NCBI RefSeq assembly: GCF_001267175.1
Contig: NZ_CP012358.1
Span: 1,714,501-1,778,500, forward strand
Source of the DNA: Thiopseudomonas alkaliphila
GTDB taxonomy: Bacteria > Pseudomonadota > Gammaproteobacteria > Pseudomonadales > Pseudomonadaceae
Reading direction: 5' to 3'
DNA length: 64,000 bases
Below are positions 59,899-64,000 of this stretch, in pieces (within the stretch, counting starts at the first letter, position 1; every line of letters starts with the position of its first letter). The position numbers and the translations under genes are program-made. The notes below the pieces were generated by a model, which was not told where the DNA came from, searched no databases, and saw only the letters and a list, made by a program, of their open reading frames with translations.

Positions 59899-59925
59899 AG
59901 TTACCAACTTTATTGTCACGCCACA
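59899..59925 (-). mobile_element. Tn7-like transposon right end at attTn7
   Basis: On the minus strand the element begins TGTGGCGT and runs into GACAATAAAGTTGGTAACT, very close to the TnsB-binding site at the right end of Tn7 (TGTGGGCGGACAATAAAGT-type). It stops 26 bp after the glmS stop, the spacing TnsD-directed Tn7 insertion gives. The 5 bp next to it, ACACC (59926-59930), would be the target duplication; I could not find the partner end. Confidence 0.75.
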
Positions 59926-59987
59926 ACACCACAAAACAGCATAAAAATCTCCTACTCCACCGTGACACTTTTGGCCAAGTTTCTTGG
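59926..59987. other. attTn7: glmS 3' end and insertion point
   Basis: The last codons of glmS (ending NLAKSVTVE) are the sequence TnsD recognises, and the insertion point lies about 25 bp beyond the stop. Here it is occupied by a transposon end. Confidence 0.75.
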
Positions 59988-61796
59988 CTGGTCGACATCA
60001 GTGCCTTTAATCACGGCAACGTGGTACGACAGTAATTGCAAAGGAATAGTGTAGAGAATAGGCGCCAGTACTGGATGAATGCTGGGCATATTGATCTGCA
60101 GGGTGTTGGGTTCATTAGCGAGTTGGGTGCTGGCGTCGGCGAAAATCACCAGCTCACCGCCCCGAGCGCGAACTTCTTGCAGGTTGGACTTTAGCTTTTC
60201 TAACAGCTGATTATTGGGCGCTACCGTAACGACGGGCATAGTGCTATCGACCAGCGCCAGTGGGCCATGCTTTAACTCACCCGCTGGATAAGCTTCGGCA
60301 TGGATATAAGAAATCTCTTTTAATTTCAGCGCTCCCTCTAAAGCAATCGGAAACTGCTCACCACGCCCTAAGAACAAACAGTGCTGTTTATCGGCAAACA
60401 GCGCTGATAATTGCTCAATTTCACCATTTAAGGCCAACGCTTCGTACAGCTTACTGGGTAGTTGGTGCAGCTCTTCGACGATTTCCTGCTCTTGCTCAGA
60501 CAATAAACTGCCACGCGCACGGCCAATGGCTAAGGTAAGCAACAATAAGCCAACTAACTGCGTGGTAAAGGCTTTAGTGGAAGCCACACCAATTTCCGGA
60601 CCGGCTTTTGTCAGTAAGGCCAAATCTGACTCACGCACTAAGGAGCTGCTCGCGACGTTACAAATCGTTAAGCTAGCCAAATAATGGGCTGAATCTAAAT
60701 GGCGCAGGGCGGCCAAAGTATCCGCCGTTTCGCCCGACTGCGAAATACTCACAAATAAGGTATCCGGCTGTACCGCTACCTTACGATATCTAAACTCGCT
60801 GGCCACCTCGACTTGGCACGGGGTATTGGTTAATTCTTCTAACCAATACTTAGCCACTAATCCCGCGTGGTAACTGGTACCACAGGCGACAATTTGAATG
60901 TTTTTCACCCTAGAGAAAATCTGCTCCGCCCTTGCGCCAAAGCATCCTGTCTGCACCTGGGTTGCGCTGATTCGCTCAGCCAATGCTTGCTGCACCACCT
61001 TGGGCTGCTCATCTATTTCTTTTAGCATAAAGTGCCGATAACTGCCCTTTTCTGCTGCTTCCGCCGTCTCTTGTGCCTGCTCAATTGGGCGCTGTACTGA
61101 GCTAAAACTTTCATCCCAAATTTGATAGGACTCTTGCCTAATTTCGGCGATATCGCCTTCTGCCAAGTAAACAAAGCGATCAGTGACTTGGCGCAGCGCC
61201 AGCGGATCAGAGGCAATAAAGTGCTCGCCAATTCCCACCCCAATCACCAACGGACTGCCGCTGCGGGTGGCTAAAATTCGATCCGGTTGATCACTACTAA
61301 TCACAGCTAAACCATAGGCGCCATGCAAACGTGGCAAGGCCTGTTGCAGTGCACTACGTAAATCAGGGGTGGACTGGCTTAAATAGTGCAATAAATGAGC
61401 GATGGTTTCAGTATCGGTCTCAGAACTAAAAACATAGCCCAAAGCTTCTAGCTCGGAGCGCAACTGAGCATGATTTTCAATAATCCCGTTATGTACCACC
61501 GCAATACTGGGCTGCGAGGAGGCTCTTGAAGTGTGGGGATGAGCATTAGCTTCACTAGGAATCCCGTGCGTGGCCCAACGTGTGTGGGCAATGCCCAGCT
61601 GGCCAATTAAAGGCTCGGTATCTAGGGCATGGGCTAATTCCGCCACCTTGCCCACACGCCGACAACGTTCAAGCCCGCGCTCTGTTATCAGCGCCACACC
61701 TGCACTGTCATAGCCGCGGTACTCTAGTCGTTTTAAACCTTCAATTAAAATTGCAGCAACTGGACGCTGTGCAATAGCTCCAACAATTCCACACAT
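59952..61796 (-). CDS. glmS: Glutamine-fructose-6-phosphate aminotransferase
   Basis: Makes glucosamine 6-phosphate for peptidoglycan and LPS. 614 residues from the ATG at 61796, which puts the catalytic cysteine (MCGIVGA) at position 2; the frame is open to 61841. The N-terminal Ntn glutaminase domain (HTRWATHG, then HNGIIENH) is followed by two SIS isomerase domains (CGTSYHAGL, SQSGETADT, SYIHAEAYPAGELKHGPLALV). Its 3' end is the attTn7 site. No glmU or glmR is adjacent. Confidence 0.97.
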   Translation of the reverse strand: MCGIVGAIAQRPVAAILIEGLKRLEYRGYDSAGVALITERGLERCRRVGKVAELAHALDTEPLIGQLGIAHTRWATHGIPSEANAHPHTSRASSQPSIAVVHNGIIENHAQLRSELEALGYVFSSETDTETIAHLLHYLSQSTPDLRSALQQALPRLHGAYGLAVISSDQPDRILATRSGSPLVIGVGIGEHFIASDPLALRQVTDRFVYLAEGDIAEIRQESYQIWDESFSSVQRPIEQAQETAEAAEKGSYRHFMLKEIDEQPKVVQQALAERISATQVQTGCFGARAEQIFSRVKNIQIVACGTSYHAGLVAKYWLEELTNTPCQVEVASEFRYRKVAVQPDTLFVSISQSGETADTLAALRHLDSAHYLASLTICNVASSSLVRESDLALLTKAGPEIGVASTKAFTTQLVGLLLLTLAIGRARGSLLSEQEQEIVEELHQLPSKLYEALALNGEIEQLSALFADKQHCLFLGRGEQFPIALEGALKLKEISYIHAEAYPAGELKHGPLALVDSTMPVVTVAPNNQLLEKLKSNLQEVRARGGELVIFADASTQLANEPNTLQINMPSIHPVLAPILYTIPLQLLSYHVAVIKGTDVDQPRNLAKSVTVE

Positions 61797-61835
61797 ATTG
61801 GCCCCATTAGGTATTGATTCGATACGCGATTTGCG

Positions 61836-61851
61836 CCGCATAATTATGCGG
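61836..61851. promoter_or_regulatory. 16-bp perfect palindrome upstream of glmS
   Basis: CCGCATAATTATGCGG lies 40 bp before the glmS start codon. It could be an operator or an RNA hairpin in the leader; no protein is assigned. Confidence 0.4.
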
Positions 61852-62086
61852 TAAAAGAGTGAAATTTCGCTTTTTCAGTTCAAAAAAAATGTAAAAAAAT
61901 TAGATAACGGCAAACTCTGTGCCCGAAGCCCGGCAGCCTTTGCCGTGACTGCTAAGCTGGCGTATGATCAAGGCATTATTCGCCACTACCCAAGGCGGCC
62001 TTAGCAGCTTTATGCTGTCGCGGACATCCCGCCCACAGCCATAACTGTGCTTAATCCTGTTTGAATTATTTTTGCTGGAAACCGTC

Positions 62087-63931
62087 ATGCCTAATTATCG
62101 CTCTAAAACTTCTACGTTCGGCCGCAATATGGCCGGTGCCCGTGCTCTGTGGCGCGCCACCGGAATGAAAGATGAAGACTTTCAAAAACCAATTATTGCT
62201 GTTGCCAACTCCTTTACCCAGTTTGTACCAGGACACGTGCACCTAAAAGATATGGGCCAATTAGTCGCACGTGAAATCGAACGGGCCGGCGGTGTTGCTA
62301 AAGAATTCAACACCATTGCGGTGGATGATGGAATTGCCATGGGTCACGATGGCATGCTGTACTCGCTTCCCAGCCGGGAAATCATCGCAGACTCAGTGGA
62401 ATACATGGTCAATGCCCACTGCGCCGATGCTTTAGTCTGTATTTCTAACTGCGATAAAATCACCCCCGGTATGCTAATGGCTGCCCTGCGCCTGAATATT
62501 CCTGTGGTGTTTGTTTCAGGCGGCCCCATGGAAGCGGGTAAAACCAAACTAGCTAATCACGGCTTAGATCTAGTAGATGCCATGGTGGCAGCCGCAGATG
62601 ATAGTTTCTCTGATGAGAAAGTTGCCGAGTACGAGCGTAGCGCCTGCCCAACCTGCGGCTCTTGCTCGGGTATGTTTACCGCTAACTCAATGAACTGCCT
62701 CACTGAAGCCTTGGGTTTATCACTACCGGGCAATGGTTCGATGCTCGCCACCCACGCTGACCGCGAGCAGCTATTTTTACAAGCGGGCCGCACCATTGTG
62801 GAACTGTGCAAACAGTATTACGAGCACAATAACGAAGCAGTACTACCACGCAGCATTGCTAACTTTAAAGCCTTCGAAAATGCCATGACGCTCGACATTG
62901 CCATGGGTGGTTCTACTAATACCATTTTGCACTTATTAGCTGCAGCCCAAGAAGCAGGCGTTGATTTTGATTTGCGTGATATTGATCGTCTGTCACGCCA
63001 TGTACCACAGTTGTGTAAAGTAGCGCCGAATATTCAGAAATATCACATGGAAGACGTGCACCGTGCGGGTGGTATCTTCAGTATTTTAGGTTCCCTCGCC
63101 CGTGGTGGTTTGTTACATACCGATGTTTCAACCGTACATGCCCCTACCATGGCTGATGCGATTGCCCAGTGGGATATTACCCAAACCACTGATCCAGCAG
63201 TGCACACCTTCTTTAAGGCAGGCCCTGCGGGTATTCCAACCCAAACCGCCTTTAGCCAAGCTACTCGCTGGGACTCTTTAGACGATGACCGCGAGCAAGG
63301 CTGTATTCGTAGCGTAGAACATGCTTACTCCAGTGAAGGCGGTTTAGCCGTGTTATACGGCAATATCGCCGAAGATGGCTGCGTAGTTAAAACCGCTGGA
63401 GTTGATGAATCAATCCATGTCTTTGAGGGCAGCGCGAAAATCTTTGAAAGCCAAGATTCTGCAGTAAAAGGCATTTTGGCCGATGAAGTAAAAGCCGGCG
63501 ATATCGTGATTATTCGCTACGAAGGCCCTAAAGGTGGCCCGGGCATGCAAGAGATGCTTTACCCAACCTCTTACCTAAAATCTAAAGGCTTAGGTAAGGA
63601 ATGCGCTCTGTTAACCGATGGCCGTTTCTCTGGCGGTACTTCAGGTTTATCCATTGGCCACGCCTCACCTGAAGCAGCTTCAGGCGGTGCGATTGGTTTA
63701 GTGCAAGAAGGCGATAAAATCCTGATTGATATCCCTAACCGCAGCATCAACCTGCTGATCAGCGATGAAGAGTTGGCCGCGCGCCGCGTGGAGCAAGATA
63801 AAAAAGGCTGGAAACCGGTCGAGCAGCGCACCCGTAAAGTCACCTCAGCGCTCAAAGCCTACGCCATGCTCGCCACTAGCGCCGACAAAGGTGCCGTGCG
63901 TGATACCAAGCTGTTAGATGAGTTGATGTAA
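62087..63931 (+). CDS. ilvD: Dihydroxy-acid dehydratase
   Basis: Fe-S dehydratase in isoleucine and valine synthesis. 614 residues from the ATG at 62087, giving the [31 protein letters not shown] start; the frame opens at 62072. Cluster and active-site blocks are visible: [22 protein letters not shown] near residue 122, [19 protein letters not shown] near 195 and GGRFSGG-type [11 protein letters not shown] near 515. Divergent from glmS; followed by a terminator. Confidence 0.96.
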   Translation: MPNYRSKTSTFGRNMAGARALWRATGMKDEDFQKPIIAVANSFTQFVPGHVHLKDMGQLVAREIERAGGVAKEFNTIAVDDGIAMGHDGMLYSLPSREIIADSVEYMVNAHCADALVCISNCDKITPGMLMAALRLNIPVVFVSGGPMEAGKTKLANHGLDLVDAMVAAADDSFSDEKVAEYERSACPTCGSCSGMFTANSMNCLTEALGLSLPGNGSMLATHADREQLFLQAGRTIVELCKQYYEHNNEAVLPRSIANFKAFENAMTLDIAMGGSTNTILHLLAAAQEAGVDFDLRDIDRLSRHVPQLCKVAPNIQKYHMEDVHRAGGIFSILGSLARGGLLHTDVSTVHAPTMADAIAQWDITQTTDPAVHTFFKAGPAGIPTQTAFSQATRWDSLDDDREQGCIRSVEHAYSSEGGLAVLYGNIAEDGCVVKTAGVDESIHVFEGSAKIFESQDSAVKGILADEVKAGDIVIIRYEGPKGGPGMQEMLYPTSYLKSKGLGKECALLTDGRFSGGTSGLSIGHASPEAASGGAIGLVQEGDKILIDIPNRSINLLISDEELAARRVEQDKKGWKPVEQRTRKVTSALKAYAMLATSADKGAVRDTKLLDELM

Positions 63932-63957
63932 AACTAATAAGGGGTTCCTTTCACCCG

Positions 63958-63992
63958 AAAAACCGGTAGCTCATCAGCTGCCGGTTTTTATT
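63958..63992 (+). terminator. Intrinsic terminator after ilvD
   Basis: AAAACCGG-T-AGC pairs with GCT-G-CCGGTTTT (one G/T wobble) across a 6-nt loop, followed by TTTATTT. Confidence 0.75.
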
Positions 63993-64000
63993 TCACTAAA

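Noticed and set aside
59953..60054. Plus-strand frame from 59845 running into the glmS 3' end
   Set aside because: Covers the transposon end and attTn7 and is antisense to glmS; no protein features.

Overview
The window looks like a chromosomal segment of a gammaproteobacterium in the Pseudomonadaceae. The main evidence is the block trkH-trkA-rsmB-fmt-def / dprA-tsaC-hemF-aroE, which matches the origin-proximal layout I know from Pseudomonas. A TauE-lgt-thyA block and Pseudomonas-like versions of BioA, IlvA, adenine deaminase, LigB and GlmS agree with this. Base composition is moderate and lower than in typical Pseudomonas, and there are many anaerobic or sulfur/nitrogen-respiration genes, so a small denitrifying relative (Thiopseudomonas/Denitrificimonas-like) is my best guess. 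That is inference; no rRNA gene is present to confirm it. I saw no tRNA, rRNA or CRISPR array.

Layout. 1-5.1 kb: a tetrathionate-reductase-like respiratory operon (ttrB-ttrC-ttrA, minus strand) behind an FNR/Anr-type box. 5.2-10.9 kb: K+ uptake (trkHA), rsmB, fmt, def (minus). 11.3-14.9 kb: dprA, tsaC, hemF, aroE (plus). 15.1-17.5 kb: a cysteine-rich candidate leader ORF, the Mg2+ channel mgtE and an MgtC-family gene with a large leader hairpin. 17.5-20.5 kb: cstA, a small protein ending Cys-Cys and an ArsA-type ATPase (minus). 20.6-25.3 kb: envelope proteins of poorly known function. 25.4-30.2 kb: bioA, mutM, TauE-like, lgt, thyA. 30.2-36 kb: an anaerobic block holding a class III ribonucleotide reductase whose glycyl-radical domain is a separate 53-residue gene, its activase nrdG, and the O2-independent ubiquinone genes ubiU-ubiV-ubiT. 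36-51 kb: mixed housekeeping, transport and lipoprotein genes (add, ligB, DUF3360, ilvA, rpiA, asparaginase, EamA, LysE, ABC exporter). 51-55.5 kb: an HPP/CBS protein, NnrS, a MerR regulator with a divergent hydrolase, and a PACE-type efflux gene with a structured leader. 55.8-59.1 kb: an A/T-richer LysR / nitronate monooxygenase / MFS cluster. 59.1-59.93 kb: degraded mobile DNA, namely an IS3-family transposase relic and a truncated Tn7-type tnsA with its transposon end, sitting at attTn7 just after glmS. 59.95-64 kb: glmS and ilvD.

How it fits together. Three well-separated transcription units (ttrBCA, nrdD-nrdG, ubiUVT) each carry an FNR/Anr-type dyad at a plausible activating position, and nrdD also has two phased NrdR boxes. 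Together they would supply electron acceptor use, deoxynucleotides and quinone when oxygen is absent; NnrS and the HPP protein suit a denitrifier. The points most worth a second look are the split NrdD, the mgtE leader ORF, the Tn7 relic at attTn7, the CstA/CysCys/ArsA operon, and the structured element ahead of the PACE gene.
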